A stretch of DNA of 64,000 nt from Planktosalinus lacus (GTDB taxonomy: Bacteria; Bacteroidota; Bacteroidia; Flavobacteriales; Flavobacteriaceae). Numbering within the stretch: the stretch's first letter is position 1; each line of letters starts with the position of its first letter. Shown in pieces: positions 34,410-43,769 of this stretch. Location: the NCBI RefSeq assembly GCF_014640155.1, contig NZ_BMGK01000001.1, positions 124,001 through 188,000 of the forward strand, given 5' to 3'. A model generated the notes under the pieces. That model made no database searches. It was not told the origin of the DNA and saw only the letters and a program-made list of their open reading frames with translations. Made by a program: the position numbers and the translations under genes.

Positions 34410-35588
34410 ATGCCAACAAACACAAACCCTTCAGAAAGCCCTGTTTTATATCAGGTTTGTGCGCTTATCCCAACTTATAACAACCAAAAAACCCTTGCCA
34501 AAGTACTGAATGAAGTCTTGATGGAAACTTCAAATGTGATTGTGGTAAACGACGGTTCTACAGATGCCACAGCTTCAATTCTGAAAAGCTACCCACAAAT
34601 TGTATTGGTTGATTATAAAAAAAACCGAGGGAAAGGATATGCCCTTCGCAAAGGACTTCAGGTGGCACGAGAAATGGGTTTTGACTATGCAATCACCATT
34701 GACTCTGACGGGCAGCATTATGCTGATGACATCCCTGTTTTTTTGGAAGCAATTCAAGAACAACCCTATCCGGTATTGCTTATAGGAAACAGAAATATGA
34801 AGCAGGAGGGAGTGCCTAAAAAAAGTAGTTTTGGCAATCGTTTTTCCAATTTTTGGTTTTGGTTTGAAACCGGAATAAAACTTAAAGACACGCAATCAGG
34901 TTACAGGGTGTATCCCATAAAAGCCATTCCGAAAAAATATTTCACGACCAAGTTTGAATTTGAAATTGAAGTTATTGTGCGTTCAGCCTGGAAAGGAATT
35001 CCTGTAAAAAATATACCCATCAAAGTGCATTATGATCAACAGGATCGCGTAAGTCATTTCAGGCCTTACAAAGATTTTTTTCGCATTAGCGTGCTCAATA
35101 CTGTTCTGGTACTTGTGATGTTATTGTATATCAAACCCCGTGATTTTTTCAGAAATTTTCAGCGTAAGAGCATCCGTAAGTTTATTAAAGAAGATATTCT
35201 GGAGAGTTCAGACTCCAAGAGCATAAAATCTTTATCAATAGCCCTTGGAGTTTTTATAGGAATTAGCCCTATCTGGGGTTTCCAAACAGTGTCTGTGTTG
35301 TTTTTGGCAGTGGTTCTAAAGCTGAATAAAGCGTTGGCCTTTGCAGCATCAAACATCAGCATACCACCCATGATTCCTTTAATATTATTCTTATCACTTA
35401 AAATAGGGGTTCTTTTCATTCCCGGAACAGTGACACTTTCAGCCCTAAAAGAAGCCCCTTTTGACACTATTGAAGCAAGCCTGGCACAATATATTTTAGG
35501 CAGTGTTATACTGGCAACCCTAATGGCAATTCTTTTTGGAGTTGGAAGTTATTTAGTACTTTCGCTTTCAGCAAAGAAAGATAAATAA
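34410..35588 (+). CDS. Family 2 glycosyltransferase fused to DUF2062
   Basis: A 392-residue protein of two parts. Residues 17-230 are a GT2 domain: CALIPTYNNQ, VVNDGSTDAT (46-55), and the metal-binding DSD at 98-100 in TIDSDGQH. Residues about 250-390 are DUF2062, with several membrane helices (SIALGVFIGISPIWGFQT, AASNISIPPMIPLIL). It may transfer a sugar from a polyprenyl or nucleotide donor at the inner membrane. Free flexirubins are not usually described as glycosylated, so it may instead modify a lipid anchor. Confidence 0.88.
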   Translation: MPTNTNPSESPVLYQVCALIPTYNNQKTLAKVLNEVLMETSNVIVVNDGSTDATASILKSYPQIVLVDYKKNRGKGYALRKGLQVAREMGFDYAITIDSDGQHYADDIPVFLEAIQEQPYPVLLIGNRNMKQEGVPKKSSFGNRFSNFWFWFETGIKLKDTQSGYRVYPIKAIPKKYFTTKFEFEIEVIVRSAWKGIPVKNIPIKVHYDQQDRVSHFRPYKDFFRISVLNTVLVLVMLLYIKPRDFFRNFQRKSIRKFIKEDILESSDSKSIKSLSIALGVFIGISPIWGFQTVSVLFLAVVLKLNKALAFAASNISIPPMIPLILFLSLKIGVLFIPGTVTLSALKEAPFDTIEASLAQYILGSVILATLMAILFGVGSYLVLSLSAKKDK

Positions 35589-35598
35589 GCAACTCATA

Positions 35599-38500
35599 AT
35601 GCATCGGTTTTTTTTCGGAATTTACAAACGCATTACACACCAAAGGAGGCTCTCACTTTTGGTGTCAGTTTTATTGTTTGTCGGCTTTCTGTTTTTTGCT
35701 TTTCAGATAGAATTTGAAGAGGATATATCAAGAGTACTTCCTAAGAATGATCAAACTGATGTCACTTCAAAAGTGCTGCAACAGATGGATTTTTCAGATA
35801 AAATTGCAGTTATCATCCAGAAGGAAAAAAATGGAACTTTTGATGACCTTACACAGACAGCGAATCGCTTTTTAGATAGTATTGGTTCCTTAAACAAGTA
35901 TATTGAAAAAGTTCAGGGCAGGTTTCAAACTGAAGATTTCAATCAAACATTGGATTTTTTCTATGATAATATCCCTCTTTTTTTATCAGAAAGCGATTAT
36001 GAAACAATCGAAGCTCGGTTGCAAAAAGACAGCATCAACAAACTAGCTGAAAACAACTATAAAACCCTCATTTCACCAACGGGAATTATTTCAAGAAACC
36101 AGGTTTTAAAAGACCCGTTTGGGCTCACTTTTTTGGGTCTTGAAAAACTGCAAAGCCTCCAGGCAGATGATGATTTAAGTTTTGAAAACGGATTCTTAAC
36201 AACCCCTAATCGTTCTAAAATTTTGTTGTTTATCAAGCCAACTCTTTCAGGAAGTGAAACAAAACAAAACACCGATTTTGTCAATGAACTGAATGAAATT
36301 AAAAAGCATTTAAATGCTGATTTTAAGGACCAGGTTTCTGTTGATTATTTTGGAGCCAATTTTATTGCAGTTGCAAATGCTGCCCAGATAAAGCAAGATA
36401 TACTTACTACCATTGCGTTGTCAATCACTTTATTGATGGTGGTGTTGATTTTTTATTACCGCAACATTTTTATTCCGTTTATTGTTTTTGTTCCCACGGT
36501 TTTTGGAGCGGTAACTGCATTGGCTTTTGTATATTTTTTTCTGGGAAAAGTTTCTGCAATCTCAATAAGTATTGGTGCCATTCTACTGGGTGTTACGATT
36601 GATTATTCACTGCATATACTCACTCATTTTAAACATCATTTAGATGTTAAATCGTTGTATGAACAGATAACCAAGCCGGTAATTATAAGTAGTGCCACAA
36701 CAGCGGCCGCTTTTTTATGCCTGATTTTTGTTGAATCTGATGTGTTGAAGGATCTGGGCGTTTTTGCTGCGGTAAGTGTTCTTGCTTCTGCTTTTTTTGC
36801 ATTGATTTTTATTCCACATTTATATCGTCCTTCTGCTAAAATTAAAACACGAAAGCCCCATATATTTGATAGATTGGCGGCCGTTGATTATCATCGAAAT
36901 AAGGTGCTGGTGTTTTTAACTTTAGCTGTGGTAATCGTCAGTTTATTTGTTTTTGGAAAGCTTCAATTTAACAACAACATTTCAGATTTAAACTTTGTTT
37001 CAGAAGAACTCAGAGATGCTAAAGCCAAATTAGAAGAAAGCACAAACCTTACATCTAAATCAATTTATTTAACGGTATATGGAGCTTCAGAAGAGGAGGT
37101 TTTACTTAAAAACGATGCTGTATTTTCAGTTTTGCAGCAAACAAAAAATGAAAACGGGATTGTTAAAATGAGCTCGATTGGCTCTGTGCTGTTTTCAGAA
37201 GAAAAACAACAAGAGCGCATCAACAGGTGGCGTGAATTCTGGAATCCGGAAAGAGTGGATTTAGTAAAACAAGCATTGATTGAAAGCAGTAATGATTTTA
37301 GCTTTAAGCCGGAAGCTTACAGCAGCTTTTACACACATTTAGAAAATAATTTTAGTCCGAAAAATGTCAATGATTTTGAAGTAATCAACACCATTCCCGT
37401 ATTTGAATTTGTTTCCGAAAGTAATGGTTTTTACACCGTGAGCACTCTGGTGAAAGTTGATGAAGGACAAAGGGAGCAACTGGTTTCAAAGTTTCAATAT
37501 TTTGAGGACGTATTGCTCATAGACAGGCAAGAAATAAATGAAACATTTTTGGGACAGTTAAAAAATGATTTTGGAAGTCTGATCAATTATTCCTTGCTGG
37601 TCATTTTTCTTATTTTATGGTTATTTTTCAAACGAGTTGAGCTTGTGCTTGTGGCAATTATTCCAATTGTTATAACCGCAATTGTTACTGTTGGAGTCCT
37701 TGTTTTATTGCAGATTGAATTGAATATTTTCAGTTTGATAGTTTGCACACTTATTTTTGGAATTGGAGTTGATTTCAGCATTTTTATGACTAGTGCTTTA
37801 CAGAAAAAATATACCGGTTTCAAAATTGATTTACGCACATATAAAGCATCAATTTTGCTTGCTGTTCTTACAACGTCACTAGCTATTGGAGTCTTAGTCT
37901 TTGCCAAACATCCGGCTTTAAAATCAATTTCTGTAGCCTCCATTGTAGGAGTATTTTCAGCACTTATAGTAACCTTTGTTTTTTACCCACTTTTGTTTAA
38001 ATACTTCTTTGAAAATCGTGTAAAAAAAGGAAATTCACCAATTACCTTGCGACTTATGCTGCACTCTTTTTTCTCGTTTTCTTATTATGGACTTGGAGGA
38101 TTAATTATTGCGGTTTTAGGACCAATCTTTCTGTTTTTGGTTCCTGTAAAGAAAGAAAGAAAAATGATGTGGTTCAGAAAAGTAATTTCGTTCTATTTAA
38201 AATCGGTTTTATACACCAATCCGTTTGTTATCAAGAGGGTACTTAACCCCCATAAAGAAACTTTTGAAAAACCTTCTGTTATTATTTCAAATCATACATC
38301 CTTTCTGGACTCAATAGCGATAGGAATGTTAAGTCCAAAAATTATATTTTTAGTGAATGATTGGGTCTACAACTCTGTCATCATTGGAGGGGCTGCTCGT
38401 CTAGCCGGATTTTATCCGGTTTCTAAAGGGCTAGATAGTGGCATTAATCACTTACGACAAAAGGTGGAAGAAGGCTATTCATTGATGGTTTTTCCAGAAG

Positions 38501-39291
38501 CAACTCGGTCAAAAGACAATGCTTTAAAACGGTTTCACAAAGGAGCATTTTACTTGGCAAATGAGTTTCAACTAGATATCCTGCCAATTTATATTCACGG
38601 AAATGCAGATGTATGTCCCAAAGGTGATCACATTATTTATGACGGTAAGATTACTATTGTAGTGGATCAACGCATACCGAATTCTCAAAACCAATATGAC
38701 TCAAATTTCTCGAAACGCACGAAAACGATTAGCGCTAATTTCAAGGAAACCTTCTCAAAAATTAGATTTGAGCAAGAAGATGAAAATTACTACCGGAAAA
38801 CCATCTTATTGAGCTTTTTGTACAAAGAACCCTCTGTTAGCAAAGCTGTTAAAGTTAATTTTGACTCTTATAAACATATCTATTATTTGTTGTGGAAAGA
38901 ACTGGGTGATAAAGAAACTATCTTTCACCTAACCAATGATTATGGGCAATGGGATGCTTTGCTAGCCATGCAACAACCGAATAGAAAAATTATTTCTTAC
39001 ATTGAGGATCCTAAAAAACGAAATGTAGCTTCAGCAAATTACATAGTTCAAAAAAGAGCCATCAACTATATTGATACCCCACTACAGGTTGATTTAAGCT
39101 GGGACACTCTTTTAATCTCAGAATTAACTATTGAAATACAAGTTCTAAATAAGCTGTTGGCAAAGACAAAAAGTGTTATATTATTACATAACTTTACCCT
39201 TAAAAACCATTTGGAATCATTATCATTTCAACAGGTGTTTGAAGGAAAATATTTAGTTTTTAAGAAAATTGAACGTGAGTATAAAATATGA
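35599..39291 (+). CDS. MMPL/RND exporter fused to 1-acyl-glycerol-phosphate acyltransferase
   Basis: A 1230-residue fusion. Residues 1-830 are an MMPL-type RND exporter: two repeats, each with one membrane helix, a periplasmic domain and five helices (such as AISISIGAILLGVTIDYSLH and IFGIGVDFSIFM). Residues about 880-1050 are a PlsC-like acyltransferase, with the HX4D motif in SNHTSFLD (near 897) and VFPEATRSKDN (near 964). The last 140 residues (HLTNDYGQWDALLA, then NRKIISYIEDPKKR) look like a degenerate methyltransferase fold. It probably acylates and exports the pigment or its lipid conjugate, a role akin to ApeM. Confidence 0.87.
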   Translation: MHRFFFGIYKRITHQRRLSLLVSVLLFVGFLFFAFQIEFEEDISRVLPKNDQTDVTSKVLQQMDFSDKIAVIIQKEKNGTFDDLTQTANRFLDSIGSLNKYIEKVQGRFQTEDFNQTLDFFYDNIPLFLSESDYETIEARLQKDSINKLAENNYKTLISPTGIISRNQVLKDPFGLTFLGLEKLQSLQADDDLSFENGFLTTPNRSKILLFIKPTLSGSETKQNTDFVNELNEIKKHLNADFKDQVSVDYFGANFIAVANAAQIKQDILTTIALSITLLMVVLIFYYRNIFIPFIVFVPTVFGAVTALAFVYFFLGKVSAISISIGAILLGVTIDYSLHILTHFKHHLDVKSLYEQITKPVIISSATTAAAFLCLIFVESDVLKDLGVFAAVSVLASAFFALIFIPHLYRPSAKIKTRKPHIFDRLAAVDYHRNKVLVFLTLAVVIVSLFVFGKLQFNNNISDLNFVSEELRDAKAKLEESTNLTSKSIYLTVYGASEEEVLLKNDAVFSVLQQTKNENGIVKMSSIGSVLFSEEKQQERINRWREFWNPERVDLVKQALIESSNDFSFKPEAYSSFYTHLENNFSPKNVNDFEVINTIPVFEFVSESNGFYTVSTLVKVDEGQREQLVSKFQYFEDVLLIDRQEINETFLGQLKNDFGSLINYSLLVIFLILWLFFKRVELVLVAIIPIVITAIVTVGVLVLLQIELNIFSLIVCTLIFGIGVDFSIFMTSALQKKYTGFKIDLRTYKASILLAVLTTSLAIGVLVFAKHPALKSISVASIVGVFSALIVTFVFYPLLFKYFFENRVKKGNSPITLRLMLHSFFSFSYYGLGGLIIAVLGPIFLFLVPVKKERKMMWFRKVISFYLKSVLYTNPFVIKRVLNPHKETFEKPSVIISNHTSFLDSIAIGMLSPKIIFLVNDWVYNSVIIGGAARLAGFYPVSKGLDSGINHLRQKVEEGYSLMVFPEATRSKDNALKRFHKGAFYLANEFQLDILPIYIHGNADVCPKGDHIIYDGKITIVVDQRIPNSQNQYDSNFSKRTKTISANFKETFSKIRFEQEDENYYRKTILLSFLYKEPSVSKAVKVNFDSYKHIYYLLWKELGDKETIFHLTNDYGQWDALLAMQQPNRKIISYIEDPKKRNVASANYIVQKRAINYIDTPLQVDLSWDTLLISELTIEIQVLNKLLAKTKSVILLHNFTLKNHLESLSFQQVFEGKYLVFKKIEREYKI

Positions 39292-40801
39292 TGTTGTTGT
39301 TATTGGTAGTGGGCTCGGGGGTCTTGTTTCTGCAATAATCCTTGCTAAAGAGGGGAAAAGTGTTTGCGTGCTGGAAAAAAACAGGCAATATGGCGGAAAC
39401 CTGCAAACATTTGTAAGAGACAAGACCATATTTGATACCGGGGTGCATTACATAGGCGGACTGGAGGAGGGTCAAAATTTGTACAAATACTTTTCTTACA
39501 TAGGTATTATGGATAAATTGAGAATTAAAAAACTCAACCAAAATGCTTTTGATCAAATAAGCTTTGATGATGACCCTAAAACTTACCCTCACGCACAAGG
39601 GTATGAAAATTTTGTTGAGCAACTTGGTAAACACTTCCCTGAAGAGAAAGAAAATATTCGGGAGTATTGTAGAAAACTGCAATATACCTGTGATTCATTT
39701 CCCTTTTATAATTTAAGGAGTGGTAATGGCTATCAAAATGAAATTTTATCTATCAATGCCAAAGAATTTATTGATAGTTCTACACAAAACGAAAAACTAA
39801 AAGCTGTTTTGGCAGGCTCCAATTTTTTGTATGCCGGTATTCCTGATAAAACCCCTTTTTATGTACATGCGCTCTCTGTGAATTCCTATATTCAAAGTGC
39901 GTGGCGGTGTATTAATGGGGGAAGTCAGATTACTAAGCACCTCATACGTCAATTAAAAAGTTATAGTGGTGAAGTTTTTAATTATTCTGAGGTTGTTAAG
40001 TTTAAAACTGTAGAGAACTCAGTCATTGCTGTAGAAACTAAAAAGGGGAATAATATCCAAGGAGATCTTTTTATTTCAAACATAGAACCTAAAACGACGC
40101 TTAAAATGATTGGAAGTGACTTATTTAGAAAGTCATATTACAACCGAATTCAAAGTATGGAAGTATTGCCCTCTGCGTTTAGTTTATACATTGTATTTAA
40201 ACCCAACTGTTTTCCATACAAGAACCACAATTATTACCATTTTAAGGATAGCACAAATGTTTGGAGCGCATATGATTACTCTAAGGATAGCTGGCCGGAA
40301 GGCTACATGCTTTCAATGAATATTTCCAATGAAGACCAGCAGTGGGCAGATAGTTTAACTGCAATTACTTATATGAACTATGACGAGGTGAAACAATGGG
40401 AGGAAACTCACAATACCGTTTCTGAAGCAGAAGAAAGGGGAGATACATATGAAAAATTTAAAAAAGAAAAAATAGAGGTTTTTATTAAAGAGGTAGAGAA
40501 AAAATTCCCTGATATCAGAAAGTGTATTCAATCTGTTTACGCTTCAACCCCTCTTTCTTACAGGGATTATATAGGTGGTCACAGGGGTAATTTATATGGA
40601 TACGTAAAAGACTCCAACAATCCTATGAAGACTTTTATTTCACCCAAAACTAAACTCAAAAATCTTTTTTTAACAGGACAAAGCATCAATATGCACGGAA
40701 TTTTAGGAGTCACTATTGGTGCGGTAGTTACTTGTTCTGAAATACTTGGGAAAGAGTATTTAATGCAAAAAATAAATTCAGAACTTAAAGAGCATTCATG
40801 A
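39275..40801 (+). CDS. FAD-dependent oxidoreductase, phytoene desaturase / CrtISO-like (second)
   Basis: A flavoprotein of about 508 residues with YDVVVIGSGLGGLVSAIILA at the N-terminus and LFLTGQSINMHGILGVTIGA near the C-terminus. It shares with the gene at 18144 the FDTGVHYIGG region, so the two are paralogues of one family, but they differ throughout. A GTG at 39275 gives the normal MSIKYDVVVIG start; a TTG two codons upstream is also possible. Either overlaps the MMPL gene by about 20 bases. It is a candidate polyene isomerase or ring oxidase. Confidence 0.87.
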   Translation: MSIKYDVVVIGSGLGGLVSAIILAKEGKSVCVLEKNRQYGGNLQTFVRDKTIFDTGVHYIGGLEEGQNLYKYFSYIGIMDKLRIKKLNQNAFDQISFDDDPKTYPHAQGYENFVEQLGKHFPEEKENIREYCRKLQYTCDSFPFYNLRSGNGYQNEILSINAKEFIDSSTQNEKLKAVLAGSNFLYAGIPDKTPFYVHALSVNSYIQSAWRCINGGSQITKHLIRQLKSYSGEVFNYSEVVKFKTVENSVIAVETKKGNNIQGDLFISNIEPKTTLKMIGSDLFRKSYYNRIQSMEVLPSAFSLYIVFKPNCFPYKNHNYYHFKDSTNVWSAYDYSKDSWPEGYMLSMNISNEDQQWADSLTAITYMNYDEVKQWEETHNTVSEAEERGDTYEKFKKEKIEVFIKEVEKKFPDIRKCIQSVYASTPLSYRDYIGGHRGNLYGYVKDSNNPMKTFISPKTKLKNLFLTGQSINMHGILGVTIGAVVTCSEILGKEYLMQKINSELKEHS

Positions 40802-42465
40802 AGTTTATTTTTAAAATAGGGTTTTTATTTCTACTCCTCATTGTACTGAATTCATGTGGTGTATCAAAATCAATCAATCATCAACCGATTGTTGAAAAGT
40901 ATAATCAAACCACTCCTGAAATTAATCGTAATTCCGATACTTTTTTTACCAATAATTCCAACTTTTTAGTTCAAAATGATTTTGATTTGTGGGAATTAAA
41001 AGTATCGGGAGATCCATTGCAAATAGGGCTGATTACAGGTGCCCTCACCCAACCCTTGCTTCATTACCAGGAGGAAGTTTTTTTTGAAAAAGTTCAAGAA
41101 CTGGTTCCTTCAAAATTCAAGCAAAATCTATTGAGGTCATTTTTAAAATGGTACAATCGGAAGTTGTATCTCCACGTTCCCGAAGAATACAAAACTGAAA
41201 TATACGGTCTTTCGCGCTACGCCGGCGATACATACAATTTTATAGCTCCTCCTTACCTTAGAATGCTATATCTGCACGCAGCCCACGACATTGGTCACGC
41301 TATGCAGGAATTAGCATTGGTGGGGTGCACGTCAGTTGCTGTGTGGGGAGAAAACTCTGAAGACGGCAAACTTTTAATTGGAAGAAACTTTGATTTTTAT
41401 GCAGGAGATGATTTTGCAAAGAATAAGATCATTGCATTTGTGGAGCCCGAAAGTGGCTATCCATTTATGTCTGTTACCTGGGCGGGAATGATTGGTGTTG
41501 TTTCAGGAATGAACAATCAAGGGTTAACAGTGACCATGAATGCCGGTAAATCTGAAACCCCACTGGTTGCTAAGACACCGGTTTCTATTCTTGCCAGGGA
41601 AATCCTTCAGTATGCAAAAAACATTGAAGAAGCTATTTCGATCGCAAAAAAGAGAGAGGTTTTTGTGTCTGAATCGATTATGATAGGCAGTTCCGAAGAC
41701 CAAAAAGCAATGCTCATTGAAGTATCCCCGGATAATTTTGGGGTTTATGAAGTCAGTAACCAGACGCATTTAATATGTTCCAATCACTTTCAAAGTGATG
41801 CTTACAAAGATGATGAGCGAAATAGTCAACACATTGAAGAGAGCCATTCTCAGTATCGTTTTGACCGTGTAGAAGAATTGCTAGAGGAGCAACAACAACT
41901 CAACCCAACCAAAATAGCAGCATTGCTTAGAAACAGGGAAGGGCTCAATAACCGTAAAATTGGCTACGGAAATGAAAAGGCTTTAAATCAGTTACTGGCA
42001 CATCACGCAGTAATTTTTAAACCGGAGGAGAAAATGGTTTGGGTTTCTTCAAATCCCTATCAATTGGGAGCTTTCGTGGCCTATGATTTGGATGAAGTAT
42101 TTGGTGAAACTAAATTTGCAGACACTACTTTAGCTATTAAAAGCAAAACAATTCCGAAAGACTCTTTTCTAAACACTATTGAATATCAAAACTATGAGGA
42201 ATTCAGGGTTTATGACAGAAAAATTGATAAAGCTTTAAGTGAAAAAGACACTTTATCAGTTAATTTTATAGTGAATTATCAGGCTTCAAACCCTGAAAAC
42301 TGGGTAGTTTATTATAAAGTAGGCAAGTATTATCAACAAAACAAATGGTATCAAGCAGCGGCTCAGCAATATGAAAAAGCGCTAAGTAAAGAAGTAACTA
42401 CGCTTATAGACACCAACGAAATTGAGAAACAACTCTTAAAAGTTAAAAGAAAAATCAAAAAGTAG
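40798..42465 (+). CDS. Lipid-anchored C45 autoproteolytic acyltransferase/hydrolase
   Basis: A 555-residue Ntn-hydrolase. The signal peptide ends in a lipobox, LLIVLNSC, with lipidated C20. The N-terminal nucleophile after self-cleavage would be C177 in LVGCTSVAVWGEN, followed by GRNFDFY (195-201) and SGMNNQGLTVTMN as in acyl-CoA:6-aminopenicillanate acyltransferases and choloylglycine hydrolases. The C-terminal 100 residues, with WVVYYKVGKYYQQNKWYQAAAQQYEKAL divided over a TPR-like hairpin, seem additional. Being envelope-located, it might form the ester between the polyene acid and the resorcinol, or hydrolyse such esters. Confidence 0.85.
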   Translation: MKFIFKIGFLFLLLIVLNSCGVSKSINHQPIVEKYNQTTPEINRNSDTFFTNNSNFLVQNDFDLWELKVSGDPLQIGLITGALTQPLLHYQEEVFFEKVQELVPSKFKQNLLRSFLKWYNRKLYLHVPEEYKTEIYGLSRYAGDTYNFIAPPYLRMLYLHAAHDIGHAMQELALVGCTSVAVWGENSEDGKLLIGRNFDFYAGDDFAKNKIIAFVEPESGYPFMSVTWAGMIGVVSGMNNQGLTVTMNAGKSETPLVAKTPVSILAREILQYAKNIEEAISIAKKREVFVSESIMIGSSEDQKAMLIEVSPDNFGVYEVSNQTHLICSNHFQSDAYKDDERNSQHIEESHSQYRFDRVEELLEEQQQLNPTKIAALLRNREGLNNRKIGYGNEKALNQLLAHHAVIFKPEEKMVWVSSNPYQLGAFVAYDLDEVFGETKFADTTLAIKSKTIPKDSFLNTIEYQNYEEFRVYDRKIDKALSEKDTLSVNFIVNYQASNPENWVVYYKVGKYYQQNKWYQAAAQQYEKALSKEVTTLIDTNEIEKQLLKVKRKIKK

Positions 42466-43754
42466 TGATTCCAAAAATTGAAATAGCAACCCCTGAAGGA
42501 ATTCAGGCTTTTCAAATGCAAAAGCTAAAAAAACAGCTTGTGTATTTAAAGCAACATTCGCCTTATTACCGTGATCTTTTTAAACGCTGTAACATTGACA
42601 TCCAAAAAATACAAACGTTAAACGACCTAGCTACAATTCCTGTCACTACAAAAACAGATTTACAAGAAAACAACGACGCTTTTTTTTGTGTTCCTAAAAC
42701 AAAAATTATTGATTATGTAACCACTTCGGGAACTCTGGGGAAGCCGGTGACATTCGGTTTAACAGAAAAAGACATGCAGCGACTTACTTACAATGAAGCC
42801 ATTTCGCTTTCCTGCGCAGGAATTGAAAAGGGAGATGTGGTTCAATTAATGACCACCATAGACAGAAGATTTATGGCAGGGTTGGCCTACTTTATGGGAC
42901 TTCGAAAAATTGGAGCTGCAACAGTGAGAGTGGGTGCTGGAATTCCTGAATTACAATGGGATTCAATTTTATCCTATACCCCCAAGTACTTAATTGCCGT
43001 TCCCTCATTTTTGTTAAAAATGATAGAGTATGCAGAAAATAACAATATTGATTACAATGCATCTAGTGTAAAGGGGGTAGTGTGTATTGGTGAAACATTG
43101 CGGGATCAGGATTTTAAACCCAATCAGCTCTCCCAAAAAATTACTTCAAAGTGGGATATTCAACTTTATTCGACTTATGCTTCTACAGAGATGTGTACAG
43201 CATTTACCGAATGTGAAGCAATGCAAGGTGGCCACCACCATCCTGAATTGATTATTACAGAAGTACTTGATGATGACAACAAACCCGTTCAACCGGGAGA
43301 GACGGGTGAGCTCACTATCACAACCCTGGGCGTGGAAGCTATGCCACTCCTTCGTTTTAAAACAGGAGATATCGTTAAAGTTCACAGCCAACCGTGTTCT
43401 TGTGGAAGAAACACACACCGTTTGGGACCAGTTTTAGGGAGAAAACAACAAATGATTAAATATAAGGGGACCACACTTTATCCACCTTCCATGCACGATC
43501 TGATGTCCTATTTTGAAAATATTGACCTTCATCAAATTGTAATCACAACCAATAACATTGGGACAGATGAAATTGTGATTAAAATTGCAACGTTAGATAC
43601 CTCAGATGAATTTATGGATACCATTAAAGATCATTTTAGAGCAAAGCTTAGAGTGACACCCAAAATTGAAATTCTTCCTCAAGAAGAGCTTGAAAAAACA
43701 GTTTTTCCTCCAATGAGCAGAAAGCCTGTTACTTTTATTGATAAACGAAAATAA
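42465..43754 (+). CDS. Phenylacetate-CoA ligase-like adenylating enzyme
   Basis: A 429-residue acyl-adenylate-forming enzyme. The ATP-binding loop is TSGTLGKP (87-94); STYASTEMCTAF and FKTGDIVKVHSQPCSCGR are the family's later motifs, with a possible zinc site at the Cys residues. It would activate p-coumarate made by the ammonia-lyase, for loading on the carrier protein (ApeH-like role). The GTG at 42465 shares one base with the preceding stop codon and gives the expected N-terminus. Confidence 0.88.
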   Translation: MIPKIEIATPEGIQAFQMQKLKKQLVYLKQHSPYYRDLFKRCNIDIQKIQTLNDLATIPVTTKTDLQENNDAFFCVPKTKIIDYVTTSGTLGKPVTFGLTEKDMQRLTYNEAISLSCAGIEKGDVVQLMTTIDRRFMAGLAYFMGLRKIGAATVRVGAGIPELQWDSILSYTPKYLIAVPSFLLKMIEYAENNNIDYNASSVKGVVCIGETLRDQDFKPNQLSQKITSKWDIQLYSTYASTEMCTAFTECEAMQGGHHHPELIITEVLDDDNKPVQPGETGELTITTLGVEAMPLLRFKTGDIVKVHSQPCSCGRNTHRLGPVLGRKQQMIKYKGTTLYPPSMHDLMSYFENIDLHQIVITTNNIGTDEIVIKIATLDTSDEFMDTIKDHFRAKLRVTPKIEILPQEELEKTVFPPMSRKPVTFIDKRK

Positions 43755-43769
43755 ACATCTTAACCCCCA

